Shown: in pieces, positions 1-7,760 of the stretch | Layout: each line of letters opens with the position of its first letter | Position numbering within the stretch: the stretch's first letter is position 1 | Origin: Mongoliibacter ruber | GTDB taxonomy: Bacteria > Bacteroidota > Bacteroidia > Cytophagales > Cyclobacteriaceae | Assembly (NCBI RefSeq): GCF_003003005.1 | Contig: NZ_PVTR01000020.1 | Location: 1 to 39,113 of the forward strand | DNA: 39,113 nt | Reading direction: 5' to 3' | The notes under the pieces: generated by a model | Database searches by the model: none | Told to the model about the DNA's origin: nothing | Seen by the model: the letters and a program-made list of their open reading frames with translations, nothing else | Made by a program: the position numbers and the translations under genes

Positions 1-498
1 AATCTTTAAAAGTTGAAAATGTTAAAGGTTAAAGGTTGAGTTTGTGGTAGGTTGTAGGGCTGAGTAATTGTGAAATCGATGAACTGACGAATTGATGAAT
101 TGATGAATCGTGTATCTGCCTGCTGAAGGTAGGATTGATCAACTGATGTCTTAGAGGTGAATCGTTAAAAGTTGAAAATGTTAAAGGTTAAAGGTTGAGT
201 TTGTGGTAGGTTGTAGGGTTGAGTAATTGTGAAATCCATGAACTGACGAATTGATGAATTGATGAATCGTGTATCTGCCTGCTGAAGGTAGGATTGATCA
301 ACTGATGCCCTAGAGGTGAATCGTTAAAAGTTGAAAATGTTAAAGGTTAAAGGTTGAGTTTGTGGTAGGTTGTAGGGCTGAGTAATTGTGAAATCGATGA
401 ACTGACGAATTGACGAATCGTGTATCTGCCTGCTGAAGGTAGGATTGATCACCTGATGCTTTAGAGGTGAATCGTTAAAAGTTGAAAATGTTAAAGGT
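1..498. repeat. Tandem 159-bp non-coding repeat, left end
   Basis: Three full units and the start of a fourth lie head to tail. The motif GTTAAAGG recurs at 21, 180, 339 and 490, giving steps of 159, 159 and 151 bp; the last step lacks one GATGAATT octamer. Each unit holds GTTGAAAATG, GGTTGTAGGG, tandem GATGAATT words and CTGCCTGCTGAAGGTAGG. No open frame is shared between units and no gene is visible. The same unit appears reverse-complemented at the right end of the window (38640-39113). The repeat may continue past the window edge. Confidence 0.9.
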
Positions 499-790
499 TG
501 ATAGGATTGTGTCTGTTTGGAGTTTTAAAACCCTTTTGAGATATAAGCTCAAGACTCACAAATCCGGAGGCGCAACCTTCGGATAACGCACCTGTTTATT
601 GTGCCAGAGGCACATCATGTAGGTAAAATTAACGCTAAAGTTTGTACACCGTCCTGTAGGGACGGCATGTTTCTCTCAACCCTCATTTATAGACTGAACC
701 TGTCATTGACCACAGACTTTTTCATCCTTCCTCCTTTTCTCAATCCTCAAGCTACAATCTTCCCATTACCTATCGGTAAAATCTAAGATC
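499..790 (+). repeat. Palindrome-rich block, left arm of a long inverted repeat
   Basis: This block holds three hairpins: CCGGAGGCGCAACCTTCGG near 563-581, GTGCCAGAGGCAC at 601-613, and CCGTCCTGTAGGGACGG at 649-665. The last is followed by CATGTTTCTC. Nearly the same sequence occurs on the other strand at about 38160-38400, so the window has imperfect inverted repeats about 37 kb apart. A 61-codon open frame crosses the block in both copies, but it follows from the repeat itself and is not called a gene. Confidence 0.85.
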
Positions 791-833
791 TACAATCTAA
801 AATCTTAACTCTAAAACCCTGAAAGCATCCAAA

Positions 834-867
834 CAAAAAAAAGAGCCGATCAAATGACCGGCTCTTT
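834..867 (-). terminator. Rho-independent terminator of the SusC/SusD operon
   Basis: On the minus strand, AAAGAGCCG and CGGCTCTTT form a perfect 9-bp stem around a 10-nt loop, followed by a run of T (A at 835-842 on the plus strand). It lies about 20 bp beyond the stop codon of the lipoprotein gene, the last gene of the operon. Confidence 0.88.
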
Positions 868-887
868 GGTTTTGAAATCAAATAAAG

Positions 888-1322
888 TTACTCACCCCCA
901 CTTACATTAAGGGTGATGTTACGGTCCGTGGTAAAATTACTTGCTGTCACCAATACAAACTGCATGGTAAGTGCTGACCCTGCAGCATCTTCCGGTATGG
1001 TATACTGGAATGTCTCCACATAAGAATCATCTGTATTCCAAGAGGTAAATGTCTTAGTTTCCACATTGGTAGCAGAACCGCCTGACATTCTATTCATCCT
1101 CAATTCAGTGGCATTTTCATGTTCTGAATAAATGGTAAGGGTAAATGTTACCGTTTGACCCACCGTGGGACTGGTGTTGGATGCGGTCAAACTCGCGATT
1201 GTTCCCACAGCTCCCACTACTTCGTATTCTGGCTCCACATCTTCAAGTATGCAAGAAGAAGCGAATACCAAGACCAGAAGTATTACTGCTATATTTTTCA
1301 AATTTTTCATAGTCGTTTTCAT
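888..1322 (-). CDS. Small surface lipoprotein, third gene of a SusC/SusD operon
   Basis: A 144-residue protein with a lipoprotein signal peptide: basic start, hydrophobic core, and lipobox ASSC with Cys24. The residues after the cysteine are acidic (ILEDVEPE), resembling the surface-export signal of Bacteroidota lipoproteins. The mature part is rich in Thr, Ser and Val with alternating hydrophobic residues, which suggests a single beta-sandwich (Ig-like) domain. No enzyme motif is visible. It starts 14 bp after the SusD stop and is followed by a terminator, so it is the last gene of the operon. An accessory substrate-binding role beside SusD is inferred from position only. Met5 is an alternative start. 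Confidence 0.75.
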   Translation of the reverse strand: MKTTMKNLKNIAVILLVLVFASSCILEDVEPEYEVVGAVGTIASLTASNTSPTVGQTVTFTLTIYSEHENATELRMNRMSGGSATNVETKTFTSWNTDDSYVETFQYTIPEDAAGSALTMQFVLVTASNFTTDRNITLNVSGGE

Positions 1323-1336
1323 TTAGCATTTACATT

Positions 1337-2782
1337 TTACCTATCCCAGAAAACCCTGTCTTGATTAGTTGCACTTGGCACATTTGCAGAGTTGTTTACA
1401 ATTTCCCTATTCGGATAAATAAACCTCCTTGGAAATGCTCCTTGAGTAGAGTTTGATGGGGATGGCTCTAAATTAGGTATTCCTGAAACTGTATTGGCAG
1501 CACCTACTGGTGTTGACCTTCTCCAATCTGTCCAAGCCTCAGTCTGCAAAAACAAATCAATATGTTTTTCCATCATGATTTTCTCAAAAGTAATGGAAGC
1601 GCCTGTTTCATTACCATACTCAGCCACATAAGCCTCATCTACACTACCTGTCACGCGCTGTATAGATGCCGCAACAGCCGCATTGTGCGCTTCAGCCGCT
1701 CTTTCTTGCTGTCCTGCACGCAGTGCCGCTTCCGCTTCTATAAACTTCAGTTCACTGTAATTCAACACTGGTGTTGGAGCTTCTCTGGAGTTTAAGTATG
1801 GTCCAGGTACTACCGAACCCTGAGGTCTTGAAGTAGAACCGTTTGGTGTTCCTACATAAAGCCCCGCTGTAGTCGGAGACACGAAAAACGGTAGTCTAGG
1901 GTCATCTTGATCCTCTCCTATCCTGTCTCTCAACATATCGATGAAATGCTGACTGATGCCCACATTGTTTTCACCAAAAGTGGTTTGAAAATATGGAAAC
2001 CAAGGACCTGCGAATTCAGACCCAAAAACTACAATCGGCTGGTCTGCATTAGAACCAAAAGTTCCCGCATCAATAGCGGCCAGAGCAGCGGAGGCAGAAC
2101 CTGCAGGATCAACCTTACTCAGGTGATTGTGATACCTGGCTTTCATGGCATTGGCCAACATGATCCATCTAGGTCTGGAGTTTTGCACCCAAAGCGCTTC
2201 ATTATTGGCTCTGTATATCAAATCATTGGTGCTAGGGCTGGTAGTGCTTTCTGAATTAAGATCAGCTATGCCTTCATCCAACAGTTGTTGAACCCGTGCA
2301 TATAGTCCTTCAGCGCTATCGAAACTCGGTTGGCTGATTTCGTCTAATTGCAGTGCCTCTGTATATGGAATATCATTCCAAAGGTCTACCGAATATCCCA
2401 AGATCACTGCTTCCATTATTTTTGCAGCTCCAAGGTAATGGGTAGCACCCGACTCAGCCGATTTCTCTTTGATGCTCTTGATATTGTTGAGGCAATTGGC
2501 ATAAAACCTGTTCCAGGTAGCATCGCTCATATCAGCTATGAAGGAATAGTTATTCACTTGCTGCTGATCTCCCAACACTCCTGTCAGGTACTGCATCAGG
2601 ATACTTGAAAACTGTGCTGATTCTCCATTGATTCCATAGACAAATGATGCTGTCACTGCAGGAAAAATAACCTGTATGGATGCATCAGTTGCCTGATTCG
2701 GGTTGGTATTGATTTCGTCAAAGGATTCACACGACACCAAGACGGCCACCAACATGAAATATATTAATATCTTATTTTTCAT
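1337..2782 (-). CDS. SusD/RagB-family outer-membrane nutrient-binding lipoprotein
   Basis: A 481-residue lipoprotein with lipobox VLVSC (Cys18), followed by ESFDEINTNPNQA, typical of the SusD-like group that begins with 'F.diNtNPn'. SusD proteins are alpha-helical TPR-containing lids. They sit on the extracellular face of a SusC TonB-dependent channel and capture oligomeric nutrients. The length fits the family. The gene lies 18 bp downstream of the SusC gene on the same strand and upstream of a small lipoprotein, a standard SusCD operon. The substrate cannot be read from the sequence: no glycoside hydrolase, sulfatase or peptidase gene lies in the operon. Confidence 0.92.
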   Translation of the reverse strand: MKNKILIYFMLVAVLVSCESFDEINTNPNQATDASIQVIFPAVTASFVYGINGESAQFSSILMQYLTGVLGDQQQVNNYSFIADMSDATWNRFYANCLNNIKSIKEKSAESGATHYLGAAKIMEAVILGYSVDLWNDIPYTEALQLDEISQPSFDSAEGLYARVQQLLDEGIADLNSESTTSPSTNDLIYRANNEALWVQNSRPRWIMLANAMKARYHNHLSKVDPAGSASAALAAIDAGTFGSNADQPIVVFGSEFAGPWFPYFQTTFGENNVGISQHFIDMLRDRIGEDQDDPRLPFFVSPTTAGLYVGTPNGSTSRPQGSVVPGPYLNSREAPTPVLNYSELKFIEAEAALRAGQQERAAEAHNAAVAASIQRVTGSVDEAYVAEYGNETGASITFEKIMMEKHIDLFLQTEAWTDWRRSTPVGAANTVSGIPNLEPSPSNSTQGAFPRRFIYPNREIVNNSANVPSATNQDRVFWDR

Positions 2783-2800
2783 CTCTTTTCTTCTTTAATG

Positions 2801-5800
2801 TTAGAATGAAGCGTTTACAGTAAGACCGAAACTCCTCATGTTTGGAGTAGTGAAGGCATCCAAACCTACCGCGGTATTTGGTCCGCCAAGGTTAGTCTCT
2901 GGGTCAATCCCACCATAATTGGTGAAAAGAAGTAAGTTCCTTCCATAGACTCCCACAGAAGCTCTGCTCATCCCCATCCTGCTCGTGACATTTGAAGGCA
3001 CACTGTAGGATAAAGTTACATCCCTCAACCTGATCCAAGAACCATCCTGAACCCATCTTTCGGTCAATTCTCTTCCGAATGAATTAGCTGCTCCAACTCC
3101 TTGGAAAGCAGCTTGATTTAGGGTCACAGGGATATTGTTCACCTGTCCATGGTTGTCTCCTCCCGGATTTTCAATTACACCATTGAAGATGGCTACTTTA
3201 TTCCTGTCTAGAGTATGCTCGGCAACACCCGATCCATTCCCCATCCAAAAAGCAGTTACATTGATTACATCTCCGCCTTTTCTCACATCCCATAACATGG
3301 TAAGGTTGAAATTTTTATAAGTGAAGTTATTTCTCCAACCTATCAAGAAATCAGGGTTAGGATTTCCAATCATTACTTGATTTGGATCCATCATCGGGAA
3401 ACCTTGTGGATTTACAAGTACATCCCCCTCATCATTTCTCAAATAACCATTACCATAAAATACACCAAATTGCTCACCTGGAATCAACCTGCTTTGAATC
3501 CTGGCACCAAACATATTGGTGACAATTGGCTCATCATTTGGAAGAGAAACTACAAAGTTCCTGTTTCTGGTAAAGTTGAAGATCATATCCCAAGAAAAAT
3601 CACCTCTTTCCATAACATTACTGGTCAATACCGCTTCAATACCTTTGTTTTGGATCTCTCCAGCATTGGTCAGTTGTGAAGTAAAACCGGTAGATGCAGG
3701 AACAGGAACCGAAACAATCTGGTCCTGACTGATGGCATTGTAATACGTCACATCAAGTCCTATTCTATTTTCAAACAACCTGATGTCTGCCCCAATCTCG
3801 AAAGTATTGGTAAACTCAGCACGGAGATTATTATTTCCCGCCGCTTGGCTAAGCAATACCCCACCTACACCGTCTATCGGAAACCTTACGCCTGATGCAT
3901 AACGTGTCCCGGTAGTGGCGATGTTATAGAATGTGTCTGTTGAATAAGCAGGAGGAATATTACCTGCACCCGCATAAGAACCTCTAAGTTTGGCAAAACT
4001 CAAAGTCCTACTGTCAATTTTCAACAAATCTGTCAAAACCACACTCAAACCTGCACTTCCGTAAGTGAATGAACGGTTGTTTGCAGGTAAAGTAGAAGCC
4101 CATTCATTTCTTACCGACAATTCGAGAAATATGGAATTCAAGTATCCCAAACTGGCTCTTGAAAATACCGCTTGGGTCATTCTTCTAAAGTCAGTTTTGG
4201 TGAAAATAGGGTTCTCCTGAGTATTGGCGATATTGAATAATCCTGGAATGGCGAAATTGGTACCATTCATAAACAGACTACTTGTGGAAGAAGAAAACAT
4301 ATTATGTCCTACCAAGAAAGTAGCCGAAAAATCTTCGCTCAAATCTTTGGAAGCTGACAAAATCAAATCTGAATTCAGGATTTGATCTGTATAGGTATCT
4401 TCATAAATTCTTCCGCCCAACGCACCACTTGCTGATATAGCAGCTCCGCCTGAGGATGAAGGTGCCCATATTTGAGTTCTTTCGTCATGCGAAAAATCAA
4501 AACCCAACCTATGAGTGATGGTCAACCAATCACTTGGTGTGATTTCAGTCTGAAGAAAAGAAATAAACCTGCTCACATTATCTGTGTAAGGGTTGTTGTT
4601 TACCGTCCAGAAAGGATTGTCAGGACTGAAAGGTCTACTACCGTCCAATGCACCTCTGAAGTTTCTTTGTTGACCATTGGGATAAACAAAACCTGCTGAG
4701 TTGTCAAAAGAAGGTGGTGTCCTATACAAACCCTGAATGGCATCAGAGAAGTTATCTCCCCTACCAAACTTGGTACTTGTACTGTTTACATAATTCACCG
4801 AACCTCCTATTTTGAATTTTTCAGTCAACCTAGAATCGGCAGTCAGTTTCAAAGAAGTCCTATTGAAGTTATTATTAGGAATGATACCTTCTTGGTACAT
4901 ATTGCCCGCAGAGAGGTAAAAAGACGACTTATCATCTCCCGCGGATACAGCCACATGGGTATCGTTGGTAAATCCATTCTGAAAAAATAACCTTTGATTG
5001 TCATATACAGGTACAGGTGCACCTGCATTAGGATGGTTCATGTCTACTATTGTACCATTTGGATCTTTCGCAAAAGGTGTACTTGCATCGTACCTTAAGG
5101 TAGAAATCGGTGCACCGTAATGGTTGAAAGTGGTGCCTCCATTGTAGACTCCGTTATCCCCTTGTGAATAGCGCAATTGCCCTGGAAAGTAATTCATAAT
5201 ACGGTCTGTAGAGGTGTTCGTAGAGATGTCTACTGTAAACCCTTTTTTTCTACTCCCTTTTTTGGTAGTAATCAATACCACACCAGTAGCACCTTGAATA
5301 CCGTAAAGTGATGTTGCGGCAGGTCCTTTCAAGACTGATATGCTTTCTATATCATTTGGGTTGATATCTATTGCCCTGTTGGCATAATCAACACCGCCAG
5401 AAGTACCTATTGATGCCCTAAAAGAGTTGTTGATCGGAACACCATCCACCACAAACAAAGGTTGATTCTGTCCAGAAATTGATTGAATACCTCTGATAAC
5501 TATGCTTGAACCTGCACCGGCAGAACCACCCTGACGGGTTACCTGTACACCAGCAACTTTGGCATTCAATGCATCCACCACATTTTGTTCTCGGGATGCG
5601 TTGATTTCAGCGGACCCGACCTCTTGCTGTGAAAAAGAAATCTTCTTCTTTTCCTGAGTAAGGCCAAAAGCCGTTACGACCACTTCACCGAGTTGCTCGG
5701 TATCAGGTGACATCGAAACATCTATCGTAGAACGATTATTCACTTGCACCGTGCGGGCACTGAAACCAATAAAAGAAAATGTCAAGACACTATTTTGGTC

Positions 5801-6004
5801 AGGTACATTGATGGAATAATTGCCATCAATATCGGTGACTGTACCAATAGTTGTGTTTTGAACCAAGATCGAGACCCCCGGTAGAGGCATCTCATCTTCC
5901 TGCGAAATCACTTTTCCACTAACCGTCAACCCTTGTCCATAACCAACATGGGTTATGCAAAGCGCGGTTAAGAAGAAAATCAGTAGAGTAAAATTTTTCT
6001 TCAT
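2801..6004 (-). CDS. SusC/RagA-family TonB-linked outer-membrane channel
   Basis: A 1067-residue TonB-dependent transporter. In order: a signal peptide (cleavage after about residue 23), a carboxypeptidase-regulatory-like beta domain (about 25-105, with LPGVSILVQNT and GTVTDIDGNYSI), a linker with EVVVTAFG, and a plug domain carrying the family hallmarks SSIVIRGIQSI, PLFVVDGVPINN and IESISVLKGPAA. A large beta-barrel follows and ends in a terminal Phe (VNASF). It imports oligomers across the outer membrane using TonB energy together with the adjacent SusD. No N-terminal anti-sigma-interacting extension is present, so trans-envelope sigma/anti-sigma regulation is not indicated. It is the first gene of the operon. 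The 600-bp upstream gap contains a 15-bp inverted repeat that may be regulatory. Confidence 0.95.
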   Translation of the reverse strand: MKKNFTLLIFFLTALCITHVGYGQGLTVSGKVISQEDEMPLPGVSILVQNTTIGTVTDIDGNYSINVPDQNSVLTFSFIGFSARTVQVNNRSTIDVSMSPDTEQLGEVVVTAFGLTQEKKKISFSQQEVGSAEINASREQNVVDALNAKVAGVQVTRQGGSAGAGSSIVIRGIQSISGQNQPLFVVDGVPINNSFRASIGTSGGVDYANRAIDINPNDIESISVLKGPAATSLYGIQGATGVVLITTKKGSRKKGFTVDISTNTSTDRIMNYFPGQLRYSQGDNGVYNGGTTFNHYGAPISTLRYDASTPFAKDPNGTIVDMNHPNAGAPVPVYDNQRLFFQNGFTNDTHVAVSAGDDKSSFYLSAGNMYQEGIIPNNNFNRTSLKLTADSRLTEKFKIGGSVNYVNSTSTKFGRGDNFSDAIQGLYRTPPSFDNSAGFVYPNGQQRNFRGALDGSRPFSPDNPFWTVNNNPYTDNVSRFISFLQTEITPSDWLTITHRLGFDFSHDERTQIWAPSSSGGAAISASGALGGRIYEDTYTDQILNSDLILSASKDLSEDFSATFLVGHNMFSSSTSSLFMNGTNFAIPGLFNIANTQENPIFTKTDFRRMTQAVFSRASLGYLNSIFLELSVRNEWASTLPANNRSFTYGSAGLSVVLTDLLKIDSRTLSFAKLRGSYAGAGNIPPAYSTDTFYNIATTGTRYASGVRFPIDGVGGVLLSQAAGNNNLRAEFTNTFEIGADIRLFENRIGLDVTYYNAISQDQIVSVPVPASTGFTSQLTNAGEIQNKGIEAVLTSNVMERGDFSWDMIFNFTRNRNFVVSLPNDEPIVTNMFGARIQSRLIPGEQFGVFYGNGYLRNDEGDVLVNPQGFPMMDPNQVMIGNPNPDFLIGWRNNFTYKNFNLTMLWDVRKGGDVINVTAFWMGNGSGVAEHTLDRNKVAIFNGVIENPGGDNHGQVNNIPVTLNQAAFQGVGAANSFGRELTERWVQDGSWIRLRDVTLSYSVPSNVTSRMGMSRASVGVYGRNLLLFTNYGGIDPETNLGGPNTAVGLDAFTTPNMRSFGLTVNASF

Positions 6005-6613
6005 AAAATTTTAGAGAATTTGAATTGAAAATAACATTAAAACAACCAGATAAAACCTGGACCGAAAACATCATACAGGATTACAAAAACAAAGCTTAGA
6101 GCCTTGAAACTAGCTTAAAAGCCTGTATTTCAACATATTTATATAAAATATGTTGAAATAAATATTGTGAATTAATCATCAAATTGCAATAAAATATTCA
6201 CTTAAATGGTCAATAAAAATATTATTTTAACAAACATGAATTTTTCAATAGATTCAACTTTCTATCTCAAAATAGAATTTAATTACTCTATTTTCCAAGT
6301 ATTTATGGATGTTGAGATGTTCATCCTTTGGATTCAAAAAGTAAAGAGAAGGATGGAGATTAAGACCAAAACTAGTTTTTGATTTTTTTAGATAAATGGT
6401 AGATATTTAGGAGGAGAGTAAATTCCGAAAAAGGTATGATTTGAAGGGAAATAGAAATGGAAGTGAGACCCTTCATCTGAGTTTTTCTGCGCTTTCTATA
6501 GTTAGTTTTTACAAGTCCACGCAATACCTTTCCCGTAGAGAATGCCGATTTTCTCAGAAGAAATACATAAACTACAAATTGCTTAAATTCAATTTTCAAA
6601 AAAAGAGAGATAC
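6005..6613. other. Divergent intergenic region between the SusC gene and the protease gene
   Basis: About 600 bp of AT-rich DNA must hold the promoters of two divergent genes. The only strong structure is the inverted repeat at 6126-6160. A weak -7-like CAAAGCTTA on the SusC side (6090-6098) has one extra base in the spacer and no good -33 partner. Short open frames in both directions have no recognisable composition or motif. Confidence 0.6.
6126..6160. promoter_or_regulatory. Perfect 15-bp inverted repeat upstream of the SusC operon
   Basis: TATTTCAACATATTT at 6126-6140 and its exact reverse complement at 6146-6160 flank a 5-nt ATATA centre. The repeat lies about 120-155 bp before the SusC start codon. 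It has no flanking T-run on either strand, which argues against a terminator. A dimeric regulator's operator or a leader hairpin are the likely roles. Which of the two divergent genes it serves is not known. Confidence 0.5.
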
Positions 6614-7498
6614 ATGTTCCAAGATTCAATTGAAAAAATAGCCGGTTTTACAAGACCTATACATACAATCCTGCGGACTTATTCCGGAAAGAAAGTTATT
6701 CCCGGCGCGGCAACTTTATTTTTTGTCAATGAAGAAGGCTATGCCATTACCTGTAAACACGTTGTAAATCAGCTTATTTCTTCTGAGAAACTGACTAATA
6801 ATTTTAAAGCCTTCAAAGCCGAAAGAGACAAGCTCCCGAAAGACGGCAAGTATGCTAAAAAACTAAAGGGACTTGAACTAAAGTATAAATACAGTCCAGA
6901 ATCAATTATTCAGGTCAAAAACACCTTCGTCGATTGTGTGGACTATATGTCAGGATTTACTACCCAAATACATCCCAAACTCGATTTGGCAATTATAAAA
7001 TTCAACGACTACAAAATCCCCAAATACCAAAATCATGCAATATTCAAAAAGGATTCTTCTCAAATAAAACAGGGGGAATTTCTATGTAGACTTGGTTTTC
7101 CTTTCCCCGAATTCAATAATTTTAAGTACAATGAGGTAACTGATGATATTGAGTGGACCGCAACAGGGAAAAAAGGATCCCCTAGATTTCCGATTGAGGG
7201 AATGGTGACCAGATTTTTGGCTGATAATGAAGGGGTAAATGGCATAGAAATGAGCACTCCTGGCCTCAAGGGTCAAAGTGGTGGGCCACTTTTCAACCGA
7301 GAAGGAATTGTCTATGGCATGCAGTTTTCTACAAAACACCTACATCTCGGTTTCGATATAGTGGAAAAGGAAATTCTGTTTAATAATAAAATCAAAAAGG
7401 TATCTGACTATTCCTTTATTCACCTTGGACAATGCATTCATGTGGATAAAATCAAGGAATTCCTGACCCTGCATAAGGTGAAGTTTTATGAGGAGTAG
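6614..7498 (+). CDS. Cytosolic trypsin-like (S1-fold) serine protease
   Basis: A 294-residue protein with a readable chymotrypsin-fold triad: His49 in ITCKHVV, Asp124 in LDLAIIKF and Ser222 in GQSGGPLF. The spacing fits trypsin-like peptidase domains of the HtrA/Trypsin_2 kind. There is no signal peptide, membrane segment or PDZ domain, so it should act in the cytoplasm. This differs from the periplasmic DegP family. A Lys-rich insertion (about residues 66-95) lies between the His and Asp strands. Bare proteases of this kind are sometimes effectors in defence or signalling, but no partner gene is adjacent here and the target is unknown. The start at 6614 is the first Met before the fold; a weak AGAGAGA precedes it. 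Confidence 0.8.
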   Translation: MFQDSIEKIAGFTRPIHTILRTYSGKKVIPGAATLFFVNEEGYAITCKHVVNQLISSEKLTNNFKAFKAERDKLPKDGKYAKKLKGLELKYKYSPESIIQVKNTFVDCVDYMSGFTTQIHPKLDLAIIKFNDYKIPKYQNHAIFKKDSSQIKQGEFLCRLGFPFPEFNNFKYNEVTDDIEWTATGKKGSPRFPIEGMVTRFLADNEGVNGIEMSTPGLKGQSGGPLFNREGIVYGMQFSTKHLHLGFDIVEKEILFNNKIKKVSDYSFIHLGQCIHVDKIKEFLTLHKVKFYEE

Positions 7499-7707
7499 AA
7501 ATGGTATAGATTCTGTAAAAAAGTCGGAATAAGATGTAGGTGCCAGGAATGATGTGATTTTGAGATAGCGGAAATCGAAGTGTTACTTTTACCTTTCTTT
7601 ATCCCTGATGTTCATTGTTATTTTTACCACTCCTCTCTAATTAAGTGGATGGATGAAAAGCATTTTGTAATCGCCACATCTTAAAAACACCCAAGACCAG
7701 TGAGTCC

Positions 7708-7736
7708 AAAAAAAAGCCCCTGAATAAATCAGAGGC
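7708..7736 (-). terminator. Rho-independent terminator of hppA
   Basis: On the minus strand, GCCTCTGA and TCAGGGGC form an 8-bp stem with one G-T wobble around a 5-nt loop, followed by eight T residues (A at 7708-7715 on the plus strand). It lies 25 bp after the hppA stop codon. Confidence 0.88.
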
Positions 7737-7760
7737 TTTCATTTATGACAAACAATAATT

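Noticed and set aside
601-786. Small protein gene (MPEAHHVGK...), with a copy at 38126-38428
   Set aside because: Both frames lie across the inverted-repeat hairpins. Similarity of the two translations is explained by DNA identity of the repeat, and there is no ribosome-binding site or operon context.
6372-6629. Minus-strand 85-codon ORF before the protease gene
   Set aside because: Low-complexity Lys/Leu/Ile composition from AT-rich DNA, no motif, and it overlaps the start of a well-supported gene on the other strand.
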